From the NCBI GenBank assembly GCA_036003365.1, contig DASYSL010000004.1, positions 1 through 60,695 of the forward strand: a stretch of DNA of 60,695 nucleotides, written 5' to 3'. A model generated the notes under the pieces. That model searched no databases. It was not told where the DNA came from and saw nothing but the letters and a program-made list of their open reading frames with translations. Source of the stretch: DASYSL01 sp036003365. Its GTDB lineage: Bacteria; Eisenbacteria; RBG-16-71-46; DASYSL01. Positions 41,468 through 50,325 of this stretch are shown here, one piece after another. Position numbers and translations under genes: made by a program. Positions within the stretch are counted from its first letter, which is position 1, and the number at the start of each line of letters is the position of its first letter.

Positions 41468-43372
41468 CTAACCGGCCTTGGAAACCGCCTCGCGCAGACT
41501 CTTGCCCATTTCCTCGTAGCCGATGATGCCTTCTTCCAGCCACTCGTACTTGCCGTCGAGGACCTGGCGTGCCGTCTTGTAGGCGAGCACGTCGTCGTTC
41601 GACCACACGGCCTTGAACAAATGGGTGATGCGGCGACGGCCGCCGCGGCAGTACAGATCGGCGAGCTGAAGGACCGCCTTCGCCTCGGCCGGATTCTTCT
41701 TGGCGAGCCACTGCGCGCGCACGCAGGTGGCCGACATGGCATAGAGCTCGACGCCCACGTCGACGAGCCGGAAGAGCACCGACTGCCGGCGCTCGAGGCC
41801 GGCCTGGTAGCGCGCCATGCAGTGGAACTGCTCGCGCGCCAGTTTGCGTGCCGCGCGATCGATGAAGCGCATGTGCGTGGCCAGGCGGCCGAACTCGCCG
41901 TACTGCGGCCAGCGTCCCCAGCCGATCCAGCGCGCCGGATACCAGCCGGCGTAGAACACGCCGGCCTTCATCATGGCGGCGGCTTTCTTGTTGCCCGGAG
42001 CCTTGGGATCGATCAAGTCGCCCGCCACCTTCAAGTGCACGTCGACGGCCTCGCGCGCGATGAACAGGCGCAAGATCTCGTTGGAGCCTTCGAAGATGCG
42101 GTTGATGCGCAGGTCGCGCAGCAAGCGCTCGAGAGGGATCGCCGGCTCGCCGCGTGAAGCCAGCGAGCGTGCCGTTTCGTAGCCGCGTCCACCGCGGATC
42201 TGCATGGCGACGTCGGTCATGTTCCAGGCGGCGTCCGAGTTGTAGAGCTTGGCCACCGCGGCTTCGAGGCGGATGTCGGAGCGGCCGCGGTCCGAGAGCA
42301 AGGCGCTCAGATCCGCCACCGCCTCCATGGCGAAGGTGCGCGCGGCCAGCTCGGCGATCATCTGCGCCACGGCGTCGTGATGGCCGACGGGCCGGCCCCA
42401 CTGCACGCGCTCGTTGGCCCACTTGCGCACCACTTCCAGGCACCACTTGCCGCTGGCCGCGCACACGGCCGGCAACGACAGCCGCCCCGTGTTCAAGGTG
42501 ATGAGCGCGAGCTTGAGACCCATGCCCTCGCCCCAGAGAAGGTTCTCGCGCGGCACACGCACGTTCTCGAAGCGCAGCACGGCGTTCTCGATGCCGCGCA
42601 GGCCCATGAACTCCAGCCGATGCGTCACCTTCACGCCGGGCGAGTTGGCTTCGACCAGGAAGGCGCTGATGCGTCCCGCCTTGCCGTCCTTGCCTGGGGT
42701 GCGCGCCATGACCACGAGCAGCTCGGCCACCGAGCCGTTCGTGCACCAGAGCTTCTCGCCGTTCACGATGTACGCGGTGCCGTCTTCGCTTGGCACCGCG
42801 GTCGTCGACATGCGCGCGGGATCGGAGCCGACGTCGGGCTCGGTCAACGCGAAGGCCGACACCGCACCTTTGGCGCAGCGCGGCAGGTACTTCTTCTTCT
42901 GTTCCTCGGTGCCGAACATCTTGACCGGCTGCGGCACGCCGATCGACTGGTGCGCGGACAGCCAGGTCACGAGAGCCGACGAAGCCGTGCCGGCGATCGC
43001 CATCGCCTTGCCGTACGAATATTGGGACAAGCCGAGCCCGCCGTACTCCGCCGGAATCTTGATGCCGAACGCGCCCAGCCGCTTGAGCCCTTCGATCACC
43101 GACTCCGGAACTCGGCCGCTCTCCTCGATCTCTTCCGCGTCGACCTCTTCGCGCAGGAAACGCTCGAGCGCGTCGAGGAACGGGCGCGCGCGCTTCTCGT
43201 CTTCGGGATCGGGCTCGGGATGCGGATAGATGAGATCGAGATCGAGCCGCCCCAGGAACAGCTCGCGCACGAACGACGGCTGGGCCCACTCCGTCTCGCG
43301 CGCGGCTTCCGCGGTGGCCCGAGCTTCGCGCTCGTCGGGACCCTTGGGGGTGGGGTGGTTGGGGGCGCTCAT
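41468..43372 (-). CDS. Long acyl-CoA dehydrogenase (VLCAD/ACAD9-like)
   Basis: A 634-residue dehydrogenase. An N-terminal lead of about 75 residues precedes the core: IPAEYGGLGLSQYSYG, AFALTEPDVGSDPARM, IVNGEKLWCTNGS and the catalytic Glu in NRIFEGSNEILRLFIA. About 170 further residues form the helical C-terminal extension seen in VLCAD/ACAD9-type enzymes that bind membranes and long acyl chains. It is alone, convergent with the SGNH gene, and divergent from egtB. AAGGAG precedes the ATG. It complements the three short-type enzymes at 31.9-37.5 kb. Confidence 0.92.
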   Translation of the reverse strand: MSAPNHPTPKGPDEREARATAEAARETEWAQPSFVRELFLGRLDLDLIYPHPEPDPEDEKRARPFLDALERFLREEVDAEEIEESGRVPESVIEGLKRLGAFGIKIPAEYGGLGLSQYSYGKAMAIAGTASSALVTWLSAHQSIGVPQPVKMFGTEEQKKKYLPRCAKGAVSAFALTEPDVGSDPARMSTTAVPSEDGTAYIVNGEKLWCTNGSVAELLVVMARTPGKDGKAGRISAFLVEANSPGVKVTHRLEFMGLRGIENAVLRFENVRVPRENLLWGEGMGLKLALITLNTGRLSLPAVCAASGKWCLEVVRKWANERVQWGRPVGHHDAVAQMIAELAARTFAMEAVADLSALLSDRGRSDIRLEAAVAKLYNSDAAWNMTDVAMQIRGGRGYETARSLASRGEPAIPLERLLRDLRINRIFEGSNEILRLFIAREAVDVHLKVAGDLIDPKAPGNKKAAAMMKAGVFYAGWYPARWIGWGRWPQYGEFGRLATHMRFIDRAARKLAREQFHCMARYQAGLERRQSVLFRLVDVGVELYAMSATCVRAQWLAKKNPAEAKAVLQLADLYCRGGRRRITHLFKAVWSNDDVLAYKTARQVLDGKYEWLEEGIIGYEEMGKSLREAVSKAG

Positions 43373-43481
43373 GGGTGAAGTTCTCCTTTAGAGGAGTATC
43401 GGCCCGGAGGCCTCTCGGGACCACCCTGGCCGACGCAGCGTGGGAACTGCCTTGCACTTGGCGGGCTCACCTTAGCAGGTC

Positions 43482-43512
43482 TTGGGCTCCGCCGCCGGTT
43501 CGGGGCTAGAAT
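43482..43512 (+). promoter_or_regulatory. Weak promoter candidate for egtB
   Basis: TAGAAT (43507-43512) matches five of six -10 positions; TTGGGC (43482-43487) is a partial -35 box with a 19-base spacer. The divergent gene pair makes a promoter here necessary, but this one is only a candidate. Confidence 0.3.
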
Positions 43513-43564
43513 GGTGGGGACGGCCCTGGTGTCCATTTTGCCGTACCGCATGGAGGCCCCCGCG

Positions 43565-44905
43565 ATGCTCACGACCCACGCCACCACCATTGGCGGACTC
43601 GACCGCGCCGCCGTCCTCGACTGGTATCGCCTCAACCGAATGCGATCGCGGATGCTGTTCGATTTGGTGAGCGACGACGCCTACAAGACCAATCCCATTG
43701 CCCTGCGCCACGTGATCGCGTTCTACGAGGGGCACCTTCCGGTATTCAGCTTCAACACGCTGATCAAGAAGGCGCTCGGTCAGCCGGGAATCGACGAGCA
43801 CTACGAGAAACTGTTCGCGCGCGGCATCGATCCCGAGGACGAGGAAGCGGCATTGGCGTCGGGCCGCGACTCGTGGCCGGAGCGCCACGAGATCCTCGCC
43901 TATGGCGAAGAAGCCGACCGCCGCATTCTCGATGTGCTCGAGAACGAGGACCTGACGCGCGCCGGCCATCCGCTCCTCGACCGCGCCGAGGCCGTGTTCA
44001 CGATCCTCGAGCACGAAGCCATGCATCACGAGACCCTGCTCTACATCCTGCACCGGCTGCCGTACTCGATGAAGCGCAAGCCGGCGAACGCCGATCCCGT
44101 GCTCGCGGGCGACGTGCCGGCGCAGCGCTCGATCGCCATTCCGGCGGGCCGCGCCACGCTGGGCGCCGAGCGCGATCAGGTGACCTTTGGCTGGGACAAC
44201 GAGTTTCCGCGGCAGGTGGTGGAGGTGCCGGCATTCGAGATCGACGCTTATCCGGTCACCAATCGCGACTGGCTCGATTTCATGAACGCGGGCGGCTACG
44301 AGAAGCCCGAGTGGTGGACCCAGAAGGGTTGGGAGTGGCGCGTGGAGAGCGCGCTTCGCCAGCCCCTCTTCTGGGAGCCGCGCCGTCACGGCTTCGTGTG
44401 GCGCGGGATGTTCGACGAGGTGCCCTTGCCTCCCGCCTGGCCGGTCTACGTGAGCTGGGAGGAAGCGGCGGCATACGCGCGCTGGAAGGGGGGACGCCTG
44501 CCGAGCGAAGCCGAGTTCCATCGCGCCGCCTATGGCACGCGCGAAGGCGTCGAGCGGCCCTACCCGTGGGGCGCCGACGCGCCCGATCCGCGCCGCGGCA
44601 ACTTCGATTTCGCGCACTGGGATCCGACGCCGGTGGGCGCGCACCCGGCCGGCGCAAGTGCTTGGGGCGTGGACGATCTCCTGGGCAACGGGTGGGAGTG
44701 GACGAGCACGGCCTTCACCGGCTTCCCGGGATTCCGGCCCATGAACTCGTATCCGGAGTACTCGGCCGACTTCTTCGACCACGAGCACTACGTGATGAAG
44801 GGCGGATCGTCGGTCACCGCGCGCGAGCTCCTGCGCGCCAGCTTCCGCAACTGGTTCCGGGCCAACTATCCGTATCCGTACGTCACCTTCCGGGTGGCGA
44901 GGTAG
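43565..44905 (+). CDS. egtB: EgtB-type ergothioneine sulfoxide synthase
   Basis: A 446-residue two-domain protein. The N-terminal DinB-like domain has the iron ligands: His57 in AFYEGHLPVF and the HxxxH pair His150/His154 in EHEAMHHETLLY. The C-terminal FGE-sulfatase domain shows FEIDAYPVTNRDWLDFM, YVSWEEAAAYARWKGGRLPSEAEF and LLGNGWEWTSTAF. EgtB joins trimethylhistidine (hercynine) to a thiol using oxygen. The ATG at 43565 has GGAGG upstream. The next gene is an EgtD-like histidine methyltransferase, the expected partner; no egtA or egtC is present, so the thiol donor may be cysteine rather than gamma-glutamylcysteine (inference). Confidence 0.88.
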   Translation: MLTTHATTIGGLDRAAVLDWYRLNRMRSRMLFDLVSDDAYKTNPIALRHVIAFYEGHLPVFSFNTLIKKALGQPGIDEHYEKLFARGIDPEDEEAALASGRDSWPERHEILAYGEEADRRILDVLENEDLTRAGHPLLDRAEAVFTILEHEAMHHETLLYILHRLPYSMKRKPANADPVLAGDVPAQRSIAIPAGRATLGAERDQVTFGWDNEFPRQVVEVPAFEIDAYPVTNRDWLDFMNAGGYEKPEWWTQKGWEWRVESALRQPLFWEPRRHGFVWRGMFDEVPLPPAWPVYVSWEEAAAYARWKGGRLPSEAEFHRAAYGTREGVERPYPWGADAPDPRRGNFDFAHWDPTPVGAHPAGASAWGVDDLLGNGWEWTSTAFTGFPGFRPMNSYPEYSADFFDHEHYVMKGGSSVTARELLRASFRNWFRANYPYPYVTFRVAR

Positions 44906-44908
44906 CGC

Positions 44909-45904
44909 ATGGCCTCTTCCGCGCCGGCACTCGTCACCGATCCCCGCTCGATCTTCGCCGAGGAGGTGCGGCGCGATCTGGCGCTGTCTCCGCGGCAGAT
45001 CCAATCCAAGTACCTGTACGACGCGTTGGGCTCGTCACTCTTCGAGACCATCTGCCGGTTGCCCTGGTACAAGATCACGCGCGCCGAGCGCGAGCTGCTC
45101 GAGCGGCGGGCGCGCGAGATCGTGGCGGCGCTGCCCGGTCGCATCGCGTTCGTCGAGCTGGGCGGCGGCAACGGCGAGAAATTGGGCATCCTGCTCGAGG
45201 AATTCGTGCGCCGCGGCCGGCGCGCGCGGCGTGCCAACGTTCACCTGATCGACATCAGCGAGGCGGCGCTCGAGCAATCCGAGCAGCGGCTCTCGCGCTG
45301 GGAGCACGTTTCGGTCGTCGGACATCGCGCCACGTATGAAGAAGGTCTGCGCGAGGCGGCCAGGCGGCGCCCCGAGGGCGAGCGCTGGCTCGTGCTCTTC
45401 CTCGGATCCAACATCGGGAATTTCGATCCACCCGCGGCGCAAGACTTCCTGCGCCAGATTCGCGCCGCGCTCCAGCCCGGTGACTTCCTGCTCCTGGGCG
45501 CCGATCTCGTGAAGCCTGCCGAGGAGCTGGCCCTGGCCTACGACGATCCGCTGGGGGTGACGGCGGCGTTCAATCTCAACTTGCTGGTGCGCATGAACGC
45601 CGAGCTGGGGGCTGATTTCGACCTCGAGGGCTGGGAGCATCGTGCGATCTGGAACGCCGAGGCGTCGCGCGTCGAGATGCGCCTGGTGAGCCGCCGTCCC
45701 CAAACCGTGCGCATCCCGGGAGCCGACATCGAGGTGCGCTTCCGCACCGGCGAGTGGATCTGGACCGAGAGCTCCTACAAGTTCGAGGCTCTCGGCGCCT
45801 GCCGGATGGGGGAGGCATCGGGTTTTCGGACGCTGACCCAATGGATCGAGCCCGAAGCGCGTTTCGCCCTCACATTGTTCGAGGTCACTGAACCGGAGCG
45901 CTGA
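44909..45904 (+). CDS. egtD: EgtD-type L-histidine N-alpha-methyltransferase
   Basis: A 331-residue methyltransferase of the DUF2260/Methyltransf_33 family. KYLYDALGSSLFETICRLPWYKITRAE is the substrate side; VELGGGNGEK is the SAM loop; FLGSNIGNFDP and YDDPLGVTAAFNLNLLVRMNAELGADF are the diagnostic late motifs. EgtD makes hercynine from histidine in three methylations, the first step of ergothioneine synthesis. It starts three bases after egtB. There is no radical-SAM or OvoA-type fusion, so ovothiol synthesis is less likely. Confidence 0.9.
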   Translation: MASSAPALVTDPRSIFAEEVRRDLALSPRQIQSKYLYDALGSSLFETICRLPWYKITRAERELLERRAREIVAALPGRIAFVELGGGNGEKLGILLEEFVRRGRRARRANVHLIDISEAALEQSEQRLSRWEHVSVVGHRATYEEGLREAARRRPEGERWLVLFLGSNIGNFDPPAAQDFLRQIRAALQPGDFLLLGADLVKPAEELALAYDDPLGVTAAFNLNLLVRMNAELGADFDLEGWEHRAIWNAEASRVEMRLVSRRPQTVRIPGADIEVRFRTGEWIWTESSYKFEALGACRMGEASGFRTLTQWIEPEARFALTLFEVTEPER

Positions 45905-45921
45905 GAAACTGCCGTTTTCAC

Positions 45922-45954
45922 TTGAATTTTCGCGGCTCCGGTGTAATCGTTTTC
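45922..45954 (+). promoter_or_regulatory. Promoter with LacI-operator-like site
   Basis: TTGAAT (45922-45927), 16 bases, TAATCG (45944-45949). The -10 region lies inside GTAATCGTTTTC (45943-45954), which matches the operator-like dyad at the LacI gene (GTAATCGTTTAC) at 11 of 12 positions. A transcript from here would have a leader of about 245 bases before the ATG at 46200. Confidence 0.45.
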
Positions 45955-46199
45955 AGGTCGGGCAGTCAGGGTCTCTACCGATTCGACTCTGCTGCGCGAC
46001 TCCCGAAATCCCGATGAAGCACGCGCGCCGCCGCGTGGATCGCACTCGCGCGATCGACGAGTGACGCACCACGGAGAAACTGCCAAGCACGGCGGTCGGC
46101 GCGTCCTTCCCAAGCAACACAAAGTATCGAGCAACAGCTCACGTGCGGTCCGCGCGGATCATCACGTGCTCAACAACACCCGGAAAGGGGAAGCGAAAC

Positions 46200-47045
46200 A
46201 TGAAGCGGATTCGCTACAACAGTCTGGCGCTCGCCGTCATCGCGATCTGTAGCGTGATCGCGGTCGGCGCCGGTGTCGCGCATGCGACGCCTGTGATCAA
46301 CGGCGCCATCATGTACCCACGTGTCTTCAACGACTGTCCGGTCAGCACCTTGAATCCCGGACCAGTCGCTTACCCGGCTTTGATCCATATCGACGAGCAC
46401 GATCTCATCTGCGCGGGCGGAGCCAACCTGCACGTGTGGGATCTCTCGAGCGACGGCGGCGCCTCGTCGGCGATCTTCAACAACAAGGACGCCTTCACGA
46501 TCTCCGCCACCGTGACGCTGCACCGGGCGCCAAGCACCGTGGCTGAAGAGGTAGGCCTGCGCGTGTGCCCGTGGTGGGATCACAATGCCAACGGCTTCTT
46601 CAACATGCGGCTTCCGGACGGCGAGATCGCCTGCTTCGGCGGCGTGCTACCGTTCTTCTCCTTTACGGGCACCTTCGGCGTCCTTGCGCAGTCCGACGTG
46701 CCGGCCCGTCAGACGATCATCTACAACCCTCACTGCAACACGAAGGATGATCCGGCCACCATCGAGTACATCCTGGATCTCCCTCAGGGTCACTTCGACA
46801 GCGGTCCTCTGCCCTTCACCAATTGCACGGCGGGCGAGGAGGCCCATGGCTGCTACGGCATCATGGACGACGCGCGCGTCGGCGGCCGGTTGCAGAACGA
46901 CATGTTCCCGCCGTTCGCGGGCGACCCCGCGGCCAATAACGGCGTGGATTACAACGACATCGTCTACACGATCAACCAGCCTTCGGATTGCCCGGTGCCG
47001 ACGAACAACTCGACCTGGGGCAACATCAAGGCTCAGTACCGGTAG
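46200..47045 (+). CDS. Secreted protein of unknown function
   Basis: A 281-residue protein I do not recognise. It has a signal peptide (cleavage near residue 29, AHA-T), then a mature part with seven or so cysteines spread over its length, several in W/C-rich places such as RVCPWWDHNANGFFNM and NPHCNTKDDPATIEY. A GIMDDARVGGRL segment and YNDIVYTINQ near the end suggest a beta-sandwich. There is no C-terminal sorting domain. AAAGGGGAAG precedes the ATG. The long leader contains the sequence GAGAAACTGCC twice (45903-45913 and 46074-46084). It lies just before the LacI regulator of the glycan locus and may share its operator. Confidence 0.6.
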   Translation: MKRIRYNSLALAVIAICSVIAVGAGVAHATPVINGAIMYPRVFNDCPVSTLNPGPVAYPALIHIDEHDLICAGGANLHVWDLSSDGGASSAIFNNKDAFTISATVTLHRAPSTVAEEVGLRVCPWWDHNANGFFNMRLPDGEIACFGGVLPFFSFTGTFGVLAQSDVPARQTIIYNPHCNTKDDPATIEYILDLPQGHFDSGPLPFTNCTAGEEAHGCYGIMDDARVGGRLQNDMFPPFAGDPAANNGVDYNDIVYTINQPSDCPVPTNNSTWGNIKAQYR

Positions 47046-47099
47046 GCTTTCGGGCGGGAGACGCGGAAGCGTTCGGTCTCACGCCTTCGGTTATCCGCC

Positions 47100-47125
47100 G
47101 CCCCACGGAGCTCGCTCCGTGGGGC
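47100..47125 (+). terminator. Strong hairpin after the secreted protein gene
   Basis: GCCCCACGGAG (47100-47110) and CTCCGTGGGGC (47115-47125) form a perfect 11-pair stem around CTCG, 55 bases past the stop codon. No T-run follows, so it may need Rho or act as a 3' end stabiliser. Confidence 0.6.
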
Positions 47126-47177
47126 GTGCGGTTCCTGATCCGGCTTCACCCGAGGGCCTAGTTCAGCGGTCCTAGAC

Positions 47178-47211
47178 TTGACAGGGTGTCGTGCCGCGCG
47201 TAATCGTTTAC
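47178..47211 (+). promoter_or_regulatory. Promoter of the LacI gene with overlapping operator-like dyad
   Basis: TTGACA (47178-47183) is a perfect -35 box; after 17 bases comes TAATCG (47201-47206). GTAATCGTTTAC (47200-47211) is a near-palindrome with a central CG (GTAATC against GTAAAC), the shape of LacI-family operators. Its position on the -10 box suggests autoregulation. Confidence 0.6.
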
Positions 47212-47300
47212 ATCGCGAGCCGGGACCGGCCACGAGGTTCGCCCTTCCTCGGTCCTTCCCTCACCCGGCGGTCAGCGACACTCAGAGGAAAGAAGCGTTC

Positions 47301-48332
47301 ATGGCGACCATCAAGGACGTGGCTCGCGATGCGGGCGTCTCGGTGGCGACGGTGTCGCGTGTCTTCAACGACAGCGGCCTGGTCAGCGAGGACACGCGTC
47401 GCACGGTGCTCGATGTGGCGGCCAAGCTCAACTACTGGCCGAACGGCGTCGCCCGCAGCCTGATCACGAGCCGCACCCACGCGCTCGGCGTCCTCTTGCC
47501 CGATCTCGCGGGCGAGTTCTTTTCTGAGGTCATTCGCGGCATCGACCTGGCGGCACGCGCCCGCGGCCTGCACCTGCTCGTTTCGAGCTCGCACGCCGAC
47601 ACGCGCGAGCTGGTGAGCGCGTTGCGCTCGCTGCGCGGGCGCATCGACGGGCTCATCGTCATGGCGCCCGACGTCGACGCGCCCTCGGCCATCCGCGCGA
47701 GCGCCGGCGACTTTCCCATCGTGCTCGTCGATCCCGGCTACGGGGTCGAGGAGTTCGACACGGTCTCCATTGCCAACCATGAAGGCGCGCAGGCCGTGGT
47801 GCGCCATCTGCTGTCGCTCGGGCATCGCCGCGTCGCCACCGTGACGGGTCCGCTCAGCAACATCGACGCCGAGCAGCGGCTGGCGGGCTATCACGCCGCC
47901 ATGCGCGCGGCCGGCGGCGAGATCGCGTCCGATCTCGTGATCCACGGCGATTTCTCGGAGGCTTCGGGACGCGCGGCGGGCGCGGCCATCGCCGCCATGC
48001 AGCCGCGTCCGACCGCGGTCTTCGCCGCCAACGACTACATGGCCGCCGGCGTCATGGCGGCACTCGGCGAAGCCGGCGTGCGCGTGCCCCAGGACGTCGC
48101 GGTCGCCGGTTTCGACGACATTCCCATCGCCCGTTACCTGACACCGCCTTTGACCACAGTCCACGTGGGGCTCCTGGAGCTCGGCGAGCGAGCAGTGAGC
48201 CGCCTCGTCGAGATCCAGAGCGGCCGCGATTCCGCGGTGCCCCAGCACGATGTTCTGTCCACCACCCTGGTGGTACGCCGCTCTTGCGGCGCGCCCTCGG
48301 GCGAGCCCCTGATGGGGAAGGCCCGATCGTGA
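47301..48332 (+). CDS. LacI-family transcriptional regulator
   Basis: A 343-residue regulator. The N-terminal helix-turn-helix (TIKDVARDAGVSVATVSRVFN) and hinge (YWPNGVARSLITSRTHALGVLLPDL) are textbook LacI. The ligand-binding domain has the periplasmic-sugar-binding fold with GFDDIPIARYLTPPLTTVH near the end. The ATG at 47301 has AGAGGAAAG upstream. It precedes the secreted glycan-binding protein and receptor in the same direction, so it probably controls this locus in response to a sugar; the inducer is unknown. Confidence 0.92.
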   Translation: MATIKDVARDAGVSVATVSRVFNDSGLVSEDTRRTVLDVAAKLNYWPNGVARSLITSRTHALGVLLPDLAGEFFSEVIRGIDLAARARGLHLLVSSSHADTRELVSALRSLRGRIDGLIVMAPDVDAPSAIRASAGDFPIVLVDPGYGVEEFDTVSIANHEGAQAVVRHLLSLGHRRVATVTGPLSNIDAEQRLAGYHAAMRAAGGEIASDLVIHGDFSEASGRAAGAAIAAMQPRPTAVFAANDYMAAGVMAALGEAGVRVPQDVAVAGFDDIPIARYLTPPLTTVHVGLLELGERAVSRLVEIQSGRDSAVPQHDVLSTTLVVRRSCGAPSGEPLMGKARS

Positions 48333-48343
48333 GGAGGATTCAC

Positions 48344-50260
48344 ATGAGAGCAGTGCGAATCGCCGCCCTCGTGCTGTGCGCGGGGCTCCTCGGAGCTTCG
48401 CTGGCGCATGCGCAAGGAGCGCTCAAGAACTCGATCTGGGCGCGCTCGCTGAACGGTGCGTCGATCACGCTCGACGGCGTGCTGGACGAGCCACAGTGGG
48501 CGCAGGCCGAGTCAGTCTTGATTCGTTATGGAGTCGACAACGGCGTTCCGGGAAGCGGCTGGAAGCCCGAGGGCGGCCTGCCGCTACACGACTCGACGTA
48601 CTGTTGGGTCAAGTTCCTGGTCGACACCGCCAACAACCAGCTCTATCTCGGCTTCACCGTGCGGGACAGCTCGGTCGGCGGCTCGATCAACTTCAACGAG
48701 ATGGACGGCTTCCTGATGAATCTCAAGGATCACTCGAACGCGGCGCGACCCGCGCCCTCGGGCGAGTACCAGTATTCGTGGTGGGATCCGGGCGACACCT
48801 GCTGTGCCATGAATGCCGGGAAGCTGCCTCACGTCGTTTCCGGGCGCTGGGGTAATGCGGACCCCTCCAACACCCCGCGCACGCCGGAGCAGATCGCCGC
48901 TTTCGACGGCCGTACCCGGGTGCGTGGCATCTCCAACAGCGACGCCGTGCCCGACACGGGATACACGACCGAGCTGCGCATCGATCTGACCTCCGTCGGT
49001 GTGAACGCCGCCAATCCCAACGGCGACATCGTGGAGTGGAACTGCTCGGTCTACGATGCCGACTGGGAGTGGCTGAGCCCGCCCAATCCGTTCCGCGCCG
49101 GATACAACCGCGGATGGCTGGAAGACCCGTGGGGCAATGTCGCGTGGTACGACGAGGTGCGCATTCACGTGAAGCCGAGCGTGACGGTGAGCTCGGGTCC
49201 CGTGCCGGCGCTCGACCCGGAGATCCGCGTGCCCAACGGGCAGAACTTCGCGACGCCGGTGATCGATGGCCATCTCACCGACGCGATATGGGCGGCCGCG
49301 CCGTTCTTCGATATCCAATATGGCAACGATGCCTTGCGCGCCAGCTATCCGGGCGCCGGGCCCTGGCGCTCGGGTCAGTTCCAGCCCACGGTGAATGGCG
49401 GCCAGCAGTTCGTGGCCGACCCCGGGAGCGCGCGCTTCTACTACTTCTTCAAGGCCGACTCGCTCTTCCTGGGCTTCGACGTGAACGACGCGTACGTCGG
49501 CAATCATCCGGTGGAAGACCGGATGGACGGCTTCATCGTGAGCTTGAACGACTACACGGCGCGCAATCCGGATCACAATCTCGCGCCGCGGCGTCTCGAG
49601 TTCAGGGTGGGGACGGGCGGAGCCACGGTGAAGCAAGGCTATCTGCCTCTCTTGACCGACACGCTGCTCACCTCGGCCTGCGTCCTTGCGCTCAAGCCGG
49701 GGACGACCGTCGACACCACCGGCTTCGACACCGACCAGGGCTACACGGCGGAGATGAAGATCGACCTGACCAAGATCGGCTACCCGCATGGTCTGGCCGA
49801 CGGGACGCTGTGGCTCGGAGTCGACTATTACGACGGCGACACCTTCACCGACGCGACGCAGAGCTACGCCACGCGCACCTGGTTCTTCCGCGAGAGCGAC
49901 GCCTGGTGCTGCCCGGTGTGGGCCTACATGGACCCGGGCAACCTCGTGGTCGCGGTAGGAGACCAGGTGCCGAAGTACGGACAGTTCGCGCTCTTGGGCA
50001 GCTATCCGAACCCGGCCGTGTCGCAGGCCACGATCCGCTATTCGCTGCCAGAGGCGAGCGACGTGATGCTGGAGGTTTATGATGTGAAAGGCAGGCTCGT
50101 CGATCGCCGGGATCTGGGCCGTATGCAGGCCGGAGTGCAGCAGACCCCGTTGCGCTACGAAGGTCTCTCCGGCATCCACTTCTACCGGTTGAGCTTCATC
50201 AATCCCGTGACGGGCCACCAAACCGCGACTTTGGCCGGCAAGGTGATGCTCATTCAGTGA
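48344..50260 (+). CDS. Secreted protein with two CBM9/DOMON-like domains and C-terminal FlgD-like domain
   Basis: A 638-residue protein with a signal peptide (ASLAHAQ-G). Two related domains begin at about residues 35 (ITLDGVLDEPQWAQAE) and 305 (TPVIDGHLTDAIWAAAPFF), the opening of family 9 carbohydrate-binding modules; each continues with a YxGFxVxD-type strand (LYLGFTVRDSSVGG and LFLGFDVNDAYVGN) and DGF pairs. The last 85 residues are the same sorting-type domain as in four other proteins here (YPNPAVSQATIRYSL, VYDVKGRLVDRRDL). AGGAGG precedes the ATG; the gene starts 11 bases after the LacI gene. It probably binds glycan on the cell surface, taking a SusD/SusE-like place. Confidence 0.8.
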   Translation: MRAVRIAALVLCAGLLGASLAHAQGALKNSIWARSLNGASITLDGVLDEPQWAQAESVLIRYGVDNGVPGSGWKPEGGLPLHDSTYCWVKFLVDTANNQLYLGFTVRDSSVGGSINFNEMDGFLMNLKDHSNAARPAPSGEYQYSWWDPGDTCCAMNAGKLPHVVSGRWGNADPSNTPRTPEQIAAFDGRTRVRGISNSDAVPDTGYTTELRIDLTSVGVNAANPNGDIVEWNCSVYDADWEWLSPPNPFRAGYNRGWLEDPWGNVAWYDEVRIHVKPSVTVSSGPVPALDPEIRVPNGQNFATPVIDGHLTDAIWAAAPFFDIQYGNDALRASYPGAGPWRSGQFQPTVNGGQQFVADPGSARFYYFFKADSLFLGFDVNDAYVGNHPVEDRMDGFIVSLNDYTARNPDHNLAPRRLEFRVGTGGATVKQGYLPLLTDTLLTSACVLALKPGTTVDTTGFDTDQGYTAEMKIDLTKIGYPHGLADGTLWLGVDYYDGDTFTDATQSYATRTWFFRESDAWCCPVWAYMDPGNLVVAVGDQVPKYGQFALLGSYPNPAVSQATIRYSLPEASDVMLEVYDVKGRLVDRRDLGRMQAGVQQTPLRYEGLSGIHFYRLSFINPVTGHQTATLAGKVMLIQ

Positions 50261-50287
50261 TCGTTTCGATCTTCAAGACCCTCGCAG

Positions 50288-50309
50288 GGGGCGGGCCGCG
50301 GCCCGCCCC
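50288..50309 (+). other. Perfect 22-base GC palindrome before the receptor gene
   Basis: The ten bases GGGGCGGGCC and their exact complement GGCCCGCCCC flank a GC centre. It lies between the CBM9-like gene and the receptor ATG, 17 bases before that start. Such a stable stem could reduce read-through or translation of the receptor. TTGTC follows, not a full T-run. Confidence 0.55.
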
Positions 50310-50325
50310 TTGTCAGGTCTCCCGC

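Noticed and set aside
46200..47045. SusD-like role for the unknown secreted protein
   Set aside because: It lacks a lipobox and the helical TPR-like content of SusD and is only about half the usual SusD length.
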